This document shows, one piece after another, positions 24,801 to 34,488 of a stretch of DNA of 64,000 nucleotides. Numbering within the stretch: the first letter of the stretch is position 1; each line of letters begins with the position of its first letter. Under the pieces are notes generated by a model. That model saw only the letters and a list, made by a program, of their open reading frames with translations. It was not told the origin of the DNA and ran no database searches. The stretch lies in assembly GCA_030063045.1 (NCBI GenBank), contig JAQSEB010000003.1, positions 124,001 to 188,000 on the forward strand, given 5' to 3'. Source of the DNA: Pratylenchus scribneri. Taxonomy: Eukaryota; Nematoda; Chromadorea; Rhabditida; Pratylenchidae. The translations under genes and the position numbers were made by a program.

Positions 24801-24885
24801 AATTTTACATAAACTTGGTCGCTAAAATCAAACCTGTAAATTCTTTGAATGCTTGAATAGCATTTTGCAGATCGGATGAATTCAT
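15841..24885 (-). CDS. UBXN7: UBXN7-like UBA-UAS-UBX protein
   Basis: Adaptor that joins ubiquitylated substrates and cullin ligases to the p97/VCP segregase. Start ATG at 24885-24883 (MNSSDLQNAIQAFKEF) opens a UBA domain continued at 24790-24720 (GVAKRVLEMCGWDLQRAINV) and 24165. Then come an acidic linker (23862-23980), DDEIRAPIPAVQGVLLAQSY (23315-23200), a linker at 21991-21790, DLHKLFRPPVEMNFYGDWDQ (20412-20280), the thioredoxin-like UAS domain (19095-18950 with NNKWLLINIQ, then IYHDSPDGQRIQGYYGFHSY at 18424-18285), a charged segment with basic KRKQ and KKMKR (17679-17320), and a UBX domain (VHLQFRLPNGDR at about 16530; ALFSLIASYGLDPHAQM at 16024). Stop TGA at 15843-15841. Domain order equals human UBXN7. 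One splice pair (near 23190 to 21993) is weak. Introns hold a tRNA gene and at least six repeat elements. Confidence 0.88.
16862..16940 (-). repeat. tRNA-derived (SINE-like) copy A
   Basis: On the minus strand an A-box-like TTTAGTTTAGTGGTATGAT is followed by a B-box-like AGTTCGAATCTC. The same arrangement, with related flanks, is repeated about 300 bp away at 17158-17235. UBXN7 intron. Confidence 0.5.
17158..17235 (-). repeat. tRNA-derived (SINE-like) copy B
   Basis: On the minus strand TTTAGCATAATGGTATAAT and AGTTCAAATCCG repeat the arrangement of 16862-16940. Flanking sequence (GTGTCTAATTTTTGAGTATT versus ATGACTAATATTTTAGCATT) is also shared, suggesting a tandem duplication of a larger segment. 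Confidence 0.5.
18529..18775. mobile_element. MITE with GGTACTTATCGGTTAT inverted ends
   Basis: Left end GGTACTTATCGGTTAT and right end ATAACCGATAAGTACC are perfect inverted repeats. The interior contains GGGTTAGGGTCATTC and ATCCGTAACC. Related material occurs at about 22110-22370 and 37390-37610. UBXN7 intron. Confidence 0.75.
19245..19530. mobile_element. Palindromic MITE, GGCCATATAAC family, long TIRs
   Basis: The best preserved copy. Left ATTTTGGCAAAAAAAACGCT ... CTTTCGTGTCGAAAAATATT ... GAGGCCTTATAACTTGGCC is mirrored almost base for base by the right arm, giving terminal inverted repeats of about 85-90 bp around a TTAGGG-like centre. UBXN7 intron. Confidence 0.8.
20905..21100 (-). repeat. 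tRNA-derived (SINE-like) family 2, copy 1
   Basis: On the minus strand A-box-like TAGTCCAAATGGATTA is followed by B-box-like GGGTTTGAACCC. A second copy at about 27260-27420 shares both the B-box side and the 3' tail (AATCTAAACCTA). Confidence 0.5.
21130..21203 (+). tRNA. tRNA-Lys (anticodon UUU)
   Basis: Acceptor GCCTCGT pairs with ACGGGGC (one G-U pair). The D arm is TAGCTCAGCTTGGTAGAGCG, the anticodon stem TCAGA/TCTGA encloses CTTTTAA with TTT at 21164-21166, and the T stem ACGGG/CCCGT encloses ATCGAGA. The usual T54 is A, and the discriminator would be T, both unusual. A T-run (TTTTTT) at about 21213 can act as the pol III terminator. The gene lies antisense in a UBXN7 intron. Confidence 0.85.
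21365..21610. repeat. C-rich then G-rich inverted low-complexity block
   Basis: A run of ACCTACC, CCTAACC and CCCTAAA-like motifs (21380-21490) is followed by GGTTAGG, GGTAGGG and GGTTTGGG motifs (21515-21600). The halves are roughly inverse to each other. No regular TTAGGC telomere unit is present. UBXN7 intron. Confidence 0.5.
22080..23110. mobile_element. hAT-like element, CAGTGGC family, copy 1 (host of nested insertions)
   Basis: Ends are CAGTGGCTTTTGTAGG and CCCTGAAACCGCCACTG. Flanking octamers ATTTCTAC and ATTTATAA agree at 6 of 8 bases. The interior holds an inverted-repeat element (ATACTTATATAGTTTAAGTC, 22112-22132, mirrored at 22337-22358) and the complete MITE at 22683-23048. UBXN7 intron. 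Confidence 0.6.
22683..23048. mobile_element. hAT-like MITE, CAYACATGGGC family, copy 1
   Basis: Starts CACACATGGGCAAGGGGGG and ends CCCCCTTGCCCATGTATG. It is flanked by exact octamers CTACTTTT (22675-22682 and 23049-23056). Internal motifs GACTTCGCA and GCGCAGCGAAAAATTTTGG (minus strand) match the longer copy at 51261-51775, which lies in the opposite orientation. Long G and C homopolymers lie near both ends. Confidence 0.88.
24249..24534. mobile_element. hAT-like MITE, YAGTGRCG family, copy 2
   Basis: Left end TAGTGACGGTTCCAG and right end CTGAAAACGCCACTG form an inverted repeat. Octamers TTAAGGTA (24241-24248) and TTAAGGTC (24535-24542) differ at one base. Ends fit the hAT pattern YARNG. 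UBXN7 intron. Confidence 0.78.
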
Positions 24886-25230
24886 AATTTAGGATTCCTT
24901 GAGAAATATTTATTTTATTTCCTAAAAATATGAATGATTTGATTGGATATGAATGGAATTGGAATGATTAAAATTATGATGAGATTTGAGACATTTTTGA
25001 TGATAATCAAATCGGTTTAGAAATCACGTTTATTATTGCCATTTCCAATTTAAACATTGACGCGGAAACCGGAAATAGGAATGGAATAGGGAAGGAATGG
25101 AAATGGAATATGGATGAATGAATAAATAAAATAAAAAGGAAGAAGAAGAAATGTAATGTAGAAAGGAAAATGACATTTGCTTGGTCTGCTGTGCGCGGCG
25201 CTTTATGTGCGAAATTTTACTGGCTAGGGG

Positions 25231-25949
25231 TCAATTTGCCCACCCTGCTATTTTATTTCAATTTGCCCACCTTTCAATTTGCCCACTTTCAAAAAGCCCA
25301 CCACCTATTTTATTTCAATTTGCCCACCCCCCTATTTTCTTTCAATTTGCCCACAATTTTTGCCCACCTTAATTTTTATTATTCCCAGCGTCATCCTAAG
25401 CTTATTAGGTGCCAAGTTTAGTCTACCCTAGGGTTTTCGACCATTCCGGATCCGATTCTGGTATCGGTTTTTCGAAATTTTTTAATCGGAGCAAGTTATT
25501 GCCATTAATTATCAATTAAAAATTTAAAATTAGTTGTTCAAAATTAGCAATTACCAATTATCAAATATCAATTAACAATTAACAAATTCATACGTGGCTT
25601 TTTATTTGGCAATTTTTCCATGCAAATATTCCAGCAAATTAAATCTAATATCGTCATAATCGAAGTCAGCATGTTCGAAAAACTAAGTGACTACGAAATT
25701 GCCCGAAAATTCACCCCCGAATGTCGAAATAAATGAAAAGTAGATGGGTGGGCTTTTTGAAAAAAAATAGGAGGGTGGGCATTTTGAAAGGGGGCAAATA
25801 GAAATAAAATACGGGGGTGGGCAAATTGAAATAAAATACGGGGGTGGGCTTTTTGAAATGTGGGCATTTTGAAAGTGGGCAAATTGAAAAGTGGGCAAAT
25901 TGAAATAAAATAGCAGGGTGGGCAAATTGAAAGGTGGGCAAATTGACAA
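25231..25949. mobile_element. Foldback element built of CAATTTGCCCACC repeats
   Basis: The left arm (25231-25374) has six or more copies of TTTCAATTTGCCCACC and CTATTTTATTTCAATTTG. The right arm (25739-25949) has the reverse complement (GGTGGGCAAATTGAAA). Terminal GTCAATTTGCCCACC and GGTGGGCAAATTGAC match exactly. The 360-bp centre is unrelated. Inverted repeats made of short direct repeats are typical of foldback transposons. It lies between the divergent UBXN7 and m-AAA-like genes. Confidence 0.82.
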
Positions 25950-26397
25950 GACGCCCTCATCACAGCATTCGCTAATAATAAAAGTTCATAAACAAGTAAA
26001 TAAATAAGAAATAAAAATTGCTTCTTTATTATCTTTGTTTAGAGATTTTAAGGCTACGGATTGTTTCGCATAAATTTTATTTTTAAACTCCGATGTCCGA
26101 TCAGCCTCGGTGACAAAAATATTTTAGATTTTGGCTAGAGTTTTCCAAAGTCGGCTTCGGTTTGAGAAAATCGATGAAATTTCAAAACGTAATTGGGAAA
26201 TTTTCTCAAAATAATCGAAAATAGCATAGGAGAAACTGCAAACTGAAACAACATTTTTTCAAAAAACTGAAAACCGGGTTTAAAACTGAAACCTTTTAAA
26301 ATGGCGACTTTGGACAATTCTAGTTTTTGCTACAAAAAATCCTATAAATTTTAAATTCAGGTTTTCTACAAAATTCTAAAATACGAATCAACCAAAA

Positions 26398-28418
26398 ATG
26401 TTTTGCCTTCTAAAAATTCCAATAACTAATTTTCTTGTGACCAGCAGAAATGCCAACCATTGCCAACTGAAGCTCTTCCATCGAAATCATCGCAACAATT
26501 TGCTTATTTTGTGCCATCTATTACGACCTAATCAATTCTTGAGGACGAGAAGTGCACAATGCAGTATTCTATTGAATGATTTGGCCAATAAAAAACACAT
26601 TTTAATCCGTAAATTATATAGAAAAAAGATTGAAAAATGCAAATTTTCTTCAGACTCTCGCGGACTTCGGCACAGTGTTAGCGGTAGCGGCACTGAAACC
26701 AAAGAGGAGAAGGAAGATAAAGATTCCTCATCCATTACTACTGATACTGAGGCACCGGACGAGAATGAGATCAAGAAAATGGACGCTGAACAATTGGAGT
26801 CCAAATTCAAGTCAAAGTTTTCCGAATTCATGATCAAATTTCGAGAAGATGTCAAAGCCGGGAACGCAAAGATGAGTGATTTTCGTTTTACGCGAAAACA
26901 ATTTGTGGATAAATTCAACGAGGAACATGCCAAAAGTGGCTTCAAAATTGAAGAGTCCGAAAATAGTTTGAAAATTTTCAATTTTATTAATAAATTTTCA
27001 TCCAAGATGAGCAAAAAATTGCCCCATACGTCATACTTTTGCCGTTTTTTGTGCTCTTCATTCTTATTTGGGTGTTTCGACCACGTGGGAGTGTTAAACC
27101 CGAACATGCCCGAATTATGGCCACACAACCGCCAGTAACATTCAGTGAATTTATGCGAGAATATTTGCCTTCTGGCGAGGTTTACCCTTTTAAAATTATT
27201 CTAGATGAGTTTCTTTGAACGGGAAAAATATTTCATTTAGAACAATAGATGAAGTAGAAATCAAGCCGTAAAAAAGAATAAATTCCCAGAACGAGTTCGA
27301 ACCGGTGACCTAATTTTGAAAAAGTGAAGGGTCCTTCCATCTTCGGATCGAAAATTTTCAAAAAATTTTAAATTCTTTGAAAACCTAACCCAATCTAAAC
27401 CTAGAGAGCCCATAGAGAATGAGGAAGAGTATGGGAATTGGGAAGAAGAGTTTTTGCCAAATAAAATTATTTTCCACTATAAAATGTAAAAAATCAATTG
27501 AATAAATGTGAAATTAACCAATTTTCAAACATTTAGATTGACATCATCTTCCATTACCCAATGCAGAATATTGCTGTTGCCTTACTTCATCCGGGCGCTG
27601 TCATCAATGGGGAACCGGTAAAACCCAATAAATAACAACAATTTAATATTTAACCTCTTAAAATTTCACAGTTCACTGGACCCGGTGTCAATATTCAATT
27701 GGACGAGTCATTCCGTCACTTTCCGATGACATTTTCCCAGCGAGTTCGGGAGGAGGAACGGCGAATTGGTGTGCGAGAGGCAGTTCCAATTGCAATTCGT
27801 CAAGTTGATTTCTCATCGTAATAAGCAAAATTTTTATTAATATAAATATTGAATGGATCTAGCTTCTAGGACTAAAACCTTCTTTAACGCAGAAAAGTGA
27901 CTGATTTTAAAATAAAAATTAAAAGAATTTCATTTAAAAAACTAGGCTCCTCTATTTAAAAATTTTTCAAATAAAATTTTAAAAAATTTCATTTAAAAAA
28001 CTAGGCCCCTTCAATTAAAAATTTTAAAAATAAAAATTTTTAAAAAATTTCATTTAAAAAACTAGGCCCCTTCAATTAAAAATTTTTAAAATAAAAATTT
28101 TTAAAAAATTTCATTTAAAAAACTAGGCCCCTTCAGTTAAAAGTTTTTAAAAATATAAAAAACTAGGCCCCTTTAATTAAAAATTTTCAAAATAAAATTT
28201 TAAAAAATTTAAAAAAACTATGCCCCTATATTTAAAAATTCTTAATTAATTTTTATTTTTTTTCCAGCCTGTTGTTCTACAGTTTGGGCACATTTTTCCT
28301 CTCAATGTTCATTGGAAGACAAATTGGCCGTTTCATACTCAAAAAAATCGCCAATCGGATATTCCGTGCCGTTCCCATAAATTCAAAAGATGGAAAAGTG
28401 TCCAAGCCGAAAGAATAA
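26398..28418 (+). CDS. m-AAA-protease-like protein lacking the ATPase/peptidase (gene A)
   Basis: Resembles only the N-terminal third of paraplegin/AFG3L mitochondrial inner-membrane proteases. Start at 26398 gives a Lys/Arg/His-rich leader (MFCLLKIPITNFLVTSRNAN), then an acidic and Lys-rich coiled segment (LESKFKSKFSEFMIKFREDV). A 41-bp intron (GTTTGA...CCAAG, about 26967-27006) restores the frame into TM1 (VILLPFFVLFILIWVFRP), then PPVTFSEFMREYLPSGE. Exons at 27539 (IAVALLHPGAVINGEP) and 27674 (GPGVNIQLDESFRHF, REEERRIGVREAVPI) form the FtsH-type intermembrane-space domain. The last exon (28267) is TM2 (LLFYSLGTFFLSMFIG), ending VSKPKE and TAA at 28416. Walker A/B and HEXXH are absent. Possible roles are a regulator or dominant partner of the m-AAA complex (inference). 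Confidence 0.72.
27260..27420 (-). repeat. tRNA-derived (SINE-like) family 2, copy 2
   Basis: The minus strand carries CGGTTCGAACTCGTTCTGGG, matching the B-box side of 20905-21100; the shared tail AATCTAAACCTA follows. It also contains AAAAGTGAAGGGTCC, found in the PPIL3 intron palindrome. Intron of gene A. Confidence 0.4.
27945..28225. repeat. ~61-bp tandem repeat in gene A intron
   Basis: CTAGGCCCCTTCAATTAAAA recurs at 28001, 28062 and 28123 with diverged copies on either side (period about 61 bp). The remainder of each unit is A/T-rich (AAAAATTTCATTTAAAAAAC). Confidence 0.8.
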
Positions 28419-28626
28419 TTTGGAAATAGAATAAATATAATTTAATGCTGCTTGCTATTTATTTTTTAATTCAATTAAATCCAATGATTAAAATAATGTT
28501 TTTTTCCCATTAAATGTGTAAATAAATTTAAAATTTTTCGGATTAAATTATACATAAATTGATGAACTATTTTTTCATTTATTTAATAAAAATAAATAAA
28601 AGTACATTTTTTTGTCTACGACTAAA

Positions 28627-31299
28627 ATGTTTGGAACAACTAATTTTCTTATGATGCGAATTGCCGTCCATGGCCAGCAGAAACTTCTCTTCCAGCCAAA
28701 TTTAAAATTTCTTTTACGCCAACCATTTCGAACTCTTCATTCGTTAAAAACAACCGCCACACGAAGTTATCTTCTCGTGGATAAATTGGCCATAATCCGT
28801 ATTATATTTTTACAATTCAAAACTTTCATGAATTTAATAAAGAATCCGGTCAAATATCAAATTTTTCGGATTCAGAATCCAGCAAAATTAGAATCTTAAA
28901 AAATGGTTGGATTTAGAAAAGTTACCATAAATTCTGGCCGACCTGACTAAGTTTCGGGTTTATTTTTTCTAGAAAACTGGCTGGATTAACCTTTCCGGAA
29001 AATATCGATTCTCAAAAATCGATATAATCCCTACCGGACTCTAGTTTAGTACTAAATCTATAAGTTTGTAAAAAAATTACGATTAGAACATTCATTCACA
29101 TTCCAGAATCGCGCGGAGTTAGAAGCAAAATTGGCAACAACGAAGTCGTCAAAGAAACAAAGACAGAAGAAAAAGATCAATGGGAAGACAAAATATTCGC
29201 GGCTATTCAAAATGAAGAATGTTCAAAATGAAGAATCCCCTAAAAACGTTCAAAATCAAGAATCCTATATAAATGCTCAAAATGAAGAATGCTCAAAATC
29301 TAGAAAGTTCAAAATGAAGAATCCCCTAAAAATGTTCAAAATCAAGAATCCTATATAAATGCTCAAAATGAAGAATACCTTAAAATGGTCAAAATGAAGA
29401 ATTTTTAAAATTATAATTAAAAAAGCTTAGAAAGTGTTTTCTGGGGTAATTTTTGACGCCGATCACGAATTTAGCATCCATTTTGCTATATCTATCCTTC
29501 CAAACAAATTTTGATGCTATTCTTGAATTATCAATTACCGTAGGCTAATTAATTGATACTAATGAGGAATTAGGGGATGGAATCGAAGAGGAGCCAAGTG
29601 CTACCGTCGAAAAACCTTATTCCATCAAAGAAAAACCACATGCCACCAGCGAAAAACGAAATTTCACCAACGAAAAACCACATATCATCGAGGTTACTAC
29701 TGGTCATTTATCAATGATGGCACGGCTTCCCTTGATAGTGTCATGTCTTTTTCATGATGACACACCCTTTTATTGACAGTGGCACAACCTTCATTGACAA
29801 TGGCACATCTTTTATTGTCATTTTCACTTCGTATTTGGGTGATGGCACGCCGAGCTTGGGTGGTGGCATACCGATTTTGGGGGTGGCATGTCAAATTTGG
29901 ACAAGGTTATTCAATTTGGGTAAAATTTTCGTCAATGGCATATTTTTGTTAAGCGATTGCACAATTTATTGGCACAAATTGTTGATGATGGCATTATTTT
30001 ATTCTGTCAAATATTTTTTTGCCAAATAAATTTTAATGAGCTTATATTAATTTAATTTTGCCAAATTTGGATGTAGCTTGTCGAGAAGAATCGATTCATA
30101 TATTAATTGCCTAATTTTTTATTGAATTATATGGGAAATATAAAAATTCTTCATTATAAACATTTTTAGCTGATTCTTCATTTTGAGCATTCTTCATTTT
30201 GAGCATTTATATAGGATTCTTGATTTTGAATGTTTTTAGGGGATTCTTCATTTTGAACTTTCTAGATTTTGAGCATTCTTCATTTTGAGCATTTATATAG
30301 GATTCTTGATTTTGAATGTTTTTAGGGGATTCTTCATTTTGAACTTTCTAGATTTTGAACATTCTTCATTTTGATCATTCTTCATTTTGACTATGCGCCC
30401 AAAATATTTGAGGCTGAATTCAAATTGCATTTTAAAAAATTCAAAGAAGAAAATCAACATAAATTGGCTATGGCCAAAATGGCTGGAAAGAATGAGAAAG
30501 AAATACGAGCGCTTGAACATTTCGGATATATTTTTGCCGGAAAAAATAAGAAAGAAATGCTTGAACATTTCAAAAAATGGGAATGGGCATCCATCAAAGA
30601 TCAACTTATTCGAAAGGAAATCGAGAAATTGGAGTCGGATTTCAAATTAAAATTGGATGAAAAATTTCCGAAAATTATGCATGGAAATGGAAAGAAGAAT
30701 ATGAGGGAAATATTTGCTGCTTTCGCAGATGAATTCAATAAAGAACATGCAAAAAGCCACTACAAAATTGAAATGAACAACGACTATGGCCATGACCGCC
30801 GCAAATTTAGCCAGAGTATGGAAAAAAAATATACGGAATGATTTTTACAAATTTTAACACAGAACAATGGAACAAATTGGTCGTTCGCACTTTTTTTCCT
30901 CATTTTTTGCACTTTTCTTTATAAATTGGCTGGACGAAACCAAAATGCTCGATATACAAAATGTTGTGGCAGCTCAACCACCGATCAAGTTGATAAATGA
31001 GTTCTTGGACCAATATTCACCAAGAGCAGGAGAGGGCCAAAATGCAAAATTCCGCCGGTAACCAACATATATGAACGGGGGTGGGAAGGATAAAAAAATG
31101 GCATCATATCGAAGCATTTGGTCATAAAATAAATTTTTTCAGCACAATGTTCTTCTGCTGTGTTGGTGCTTCTTATATCGCCTGTTTTTGTATCTTTTTA
31201 CATCCTTTCATAATAAACCTTGGAATTGTCCTTTCTGAACGAGGGTTTCGTGCTGTTGCCAAAAAAGGCTGCAACGAGAAGATGAAAACAGGCCGTTAA
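28627..31299 (+). pseudogene. Second m-AAA-like paralogue (gene B), split by a foldback element
   Basis: Tandem paralogue of gene A, 208 bp downstream. The start MFGTTNFLMMRIAVHGQQKL is a mitochondrial-type leader. Exon 2 (29107) reads SRGVRSKIG...KTEEKDQWEDKIFAAI, aligning with SRGLRHSVSG...TKEEKEDKD of gene A. That reading is broken at 29206 by the element 29207-30390. It resumes as DYAPKIFEAEFKLHFKKF through FNKEHAKSHYKIE (30391-30790), then TM1 (about 30869-31060, with VVAAQPPIKLINEFLDQY) and, after a GT-AG intron ending at 31141, TM2 (FFCCVGASYIACFCIFL) to TAA at 31297. The intermembrane-space exons of gene A are missing. It may be spliced around the element, but the simplest reading is a disrupted gene. 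Confidence 0.62.
29207..30390. mobile_element. Foldback element of TCAAAATGAAGAAT repeats in gene B
   Basis: Left arm 29207-29405 and right arm 30160-30390 are reverse complements, each made of direct repeats of TCAAAATGAAGAATCCCC, TCAAAATCAAGAATCC and TATATAAATGC. The centre holds another short repeat, ATTGACAATGGCACAWC (29700-29890), and CACCARCGAAAAACSA repeats (29600-29690). The tetramer CTAT flanks both sides (29203-29206, 30391-30394). The insertion point is inside the coding frame of gene B. Confidence 0.85.
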
Positions 31300-31508
31300 A
31301 TTGAAATTGTTAAAATGAATATTATAGGAAATCAAATTGTCATTAATTAATTTGTTTTTACCAATAAAATGTGTTAATAAATATTGATATATAAATTTTA
31401 TTTCATTATTATACATTAAATGATGAATGAAATTGGGTCGTCGATATTTTGTGATTGGTTCTTCAAACAGTCCATTTAAGGCATCTGAAAAATGAAAATG
31501 GCATCAAT

Positions 31509-32764
31509 TTATACAAAAAATTTCATATTTCGATCCAACCGAGTATCCGTGTGCATATCCCGGCAAGGGATTGAACAAAAACGGGTGCCGCATTTGACGC
31601 AAGTGTAGCCGGCGAAAAGGCCACAAACTGCGCAGAATTTGCGGGCCGGCAAACGACTGGGTGGCGCAACGACCTATTTGGAAAATCAAATTTAATCATT
31701 TTTTGATACGTTTTTAGAGAATTTAAAACTTTTAAACTACTAAATTCTATTGAATTTTGGCATTAAAAATTTAATTTTCAATAAAATCCAAAATTTTTAA
31801 ATAAAATTTCTATTCGTTTTTCGTTTCTTGCCTGCAAATATGTAAGCGGTGGAATGGATGGACTCTCTCGATCTCGATTGGCTGTTCCACTGCCCGATGC
31901 TGCTTTCAAATCTTCTTCCCGTTTACGCTGCAAAAAAATAAAATTAAAAATTAAAAGTGATTTAAAGAATTGTTTTTCATTTCGGATTGTAAATTTTTGT
32001 CTGGATTGTAATTGTAATTGGGATTGTAATTGTAAAACTTAGATTGTAATTGTAATTGCGATTTTAATTTTTAAAAATTAATTATTTGATTAATTAATAT
32101 TTAGAAAAAAAATTTTAAAATATGAATATCAAATTTCCATTCCCCCTAATAAACTTGCCTCTGTCTCCTCCAACAATTGGACAAACGATTTGCGGAAACG
32201 CGTTTTGGCCAATGAGGCGACCAATTTTTTGCCCTTTTTCGCTGAAAATTATTCTATTTTAAAATTACTAAAAAATCAATTCGACTAACTGGCTTGTTCG
32301 GCGCCGCTCACTTTTGTCGGCGAATCTTGTTTTCGCTTTCGTTTCTTCTTTACTCCTTCCGTCCCTGCAAAAACCAGTTCATCCGCAAATTTTGGTGCCG
32401 CCTTGTGCCAAGTTATATTCGCGTGTGGATCCTCTTGGAAATTGTCCTGAAAATTGAATTATTTTTGGTAAATATCGGTAAATTTTGATGATTTTTCGGG
32501 TTTTTAGCAATGCAGTTAAATTTTACTGAATTTATCCAAAATATTTATTCTAAAAAATTCCCAAATTTATCTATTCAATGAAAACCTTCTCCAATGTTTC
32601 CAGCTGGCGTTGAATTCGTCGTCGTTTGACTGCCTCATCGATTGTTCGTGTTGGTTGTTGGGCAATCAGTCGATCTTTAAATTTATTAGGTATTTTATCT
32701 TTAATCACATTTATGTTTTACTCGATTGTCTGCTGGTCATTGCTGGATTCTTTTTTGGCGGCAT
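31509..32764 (-). CDS. ZNHIT1: ZNHIT1-like HIT zinc-finger protein (SWR1/SRCAP subunit)
   Basis: Small nuclear subunit of the SWR1/SRCAP complex that deposits H2A.Z. Start ATG at 32764 (MPPKKNPAMTSRQSS). Exons continue with EAVKRRRIQRQLETLEK, DNFQEDPHANITWHKAAPKF, a basic KKKRKRKQ, KTRFRKSFVQLLEETE and a C-terminal HIT finger FCAVCGLFAGYTCVKCGTRF, CSIPCRDMHTDTR. All blocks match human ZNHIT1 in order. The last zinc ligand (Cys after HTDTR in the family) reads Leu, followed by a short tail DRNMKFFV and stop at 31509-31511. An intron contains a TTGTAATTGTAA repeat (about 31990-32065). The F-box-like gene upstream on the same strand ends 190 bp away. Confidence 0.88.
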
Positions 32765-32954
32765 TCTGCTTTAATTCCAATTTAACTTTTTTTGTAATTA
32801 ATTAAAAGCTAAAACATAAATCAATAAGTAATAAATAAATAAAATAATATAAATGAAATATTCTCATTCAAAATTCGATGCAATTAAAATGGATTTATTT
32901 ATTTTGATAAATTATTCATTGAAATTCAAATGTGTATGGAATATAAAATAATTT

Positions 32955-34488
32955 TCAATATCCATCCCAATATTTATAAATCATAATCTCAATCTCTGTA
33001 TTAGATTTTAGCTTCATTTCTTCCTCCCAATCATCGACTTTTGCTGTTATTTTGGTGTCATTTTTGTGGCGAACAAGGAAATATTTATTGGGCCCTTTGC
33101 GCTGCAATTCGAGCATTTCCTTCGTTGTTTCATTCTCAATTTTGAAATCTTCGAAATGTTCTCCCATGCAAATTATGAAATTGGCCGCTTCAGTGGAATG
33201 AATAAATTCCTTAAGAATAAAAATTGGAAAGCATTGAATCCTTCAAAATCAACAAATTCCCATTGCTTACCTCCTTGACACGATTAATTAAGGCCTTCGC
33301 ATTACGATAATAAAAAGCATAAATTTTGAGCATTTTCGTTTTACCATCTTCCATTGGTGCAGTCAACCATTTCATAACCAAATCCATGTCAGTTTCCGTG
33401 AAATTTAATATGCTAATTGATTGAAGGCCAGGAATAAAGTTGGGAAATTGCCGGTCGAATTCGTTGAAATCGCAACCAATTTTCAATTTGTTTGTTTTTG
33501 GGGGCAACATTTCCATCAGATGTTTAGTTGGGCCAATTTGCGCATTATACCCCAAATATTCATGAAGAAAATTTATTTTGACTTCATTGAGCAATGGAAG
33601 AATGTTATCCACAAATTGTGAAACTCGATCATTAATAAACCTGCTGATTTAATTTGAGATTAGACTCAAATTATTCAAATTTTTGGTGAAAAATATTACT
33701 TGAAATAAATTTGCTCAAATCCAATGATGTATTCCGGTGGCTTGATGTCCGCAATTGGAATCCGAATGTGGCGGTCATTTTCCAGAATGGTCTGCCCATG
33801 CCAACCCCCATTGTTTGTATATTCACGTGAAAATGTCAATTTCCGAACATTGTACGGTTTCACTTTTCCATGCAATTTTGGCCAACAATATCGGTTGAAT
33901 ATGTAGGAGGAAGTGCTCAGCGAGGATTTGGCCAATTCCGGTCGTTTGAACCAGTCCAAAACATCGGGCAACCAACCACCGAATTTAATCCTGTCAAAAA
34001 AAAATATGAAAATTGAAAATGTAAATCATTTTAAATTTTCCTTTGGATATATCAAATAGAGTAGCCCGGATTGGAAAAGACTAACCAAATTGGAGATTAT
34101 TCTCATTTTATTATGAATGCCATATGCCATTAATGATGTGTTTATATGGCTTAGCTTCAAAAATCTCTCTATCTACTAGACATGAAAAATTTGGGGAGTA
34201 CCTGTGAATTCGGCCTATCCTATTATTGACTAATCAAAAATTCATTTCCTTCTCATAGTTTTCAAACCTTTTCTTGATAGATTTCTGTTCCTGGCCATTT
34301 TCATCTGCTGATGCATTTTTGTTGTCTATTGAAGAAGATGCCTGAAATGATTCAATTAAAATGTTTGAATAAAAATTAAATTAAACCTCCATTGCTTGCT
34401 TTTCCAATTCCGCATTGTCATTTTTTGTTTCAACAATTTGCTCGGCACAATTTTCTTTCATTTCAATTTTCTGTTCGCTGTTATCCAT
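32955..34488 (-). CDS. Nematode-expanded F-box-like family protein
   Basis: Start ATG at 34488 (MDNSEQKIEMKENCAEQIVE), then a short acidic N-terminus, an exon with LDWFKRPELAKSSLSTSS and YCWPKLHGKVKPYNVRKLTF, PEYIIGFEQIYF, an exon 33612-33270 (FVDNILPLLNEVKINFLHEY; KHLMEMLPPK; MDLVMKWLTAPMEDGKTKML; AKALINRVKE) and a last exon ending ELQRKGPNKYFLVRHKND and MIYKYWDGY. The pattern 'WL.tP..DG.pK.L', then 'NFII', then 'k.ylLvR' resembles a large paralogous family in cyst nematodes often annotated as F-box-like. I do not see a convincing F-box here. A broken paralogue is at 48404-49684. Function unknown; an adaptor role is only suggested by the family label. Confidence 0.65.

Noticed and set aside
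26532..27128. 198-codon minus-strand frame opposite gene A
   Set aside because: Shadow of the plus-strand exons, which show family homology and consistent splice phases.
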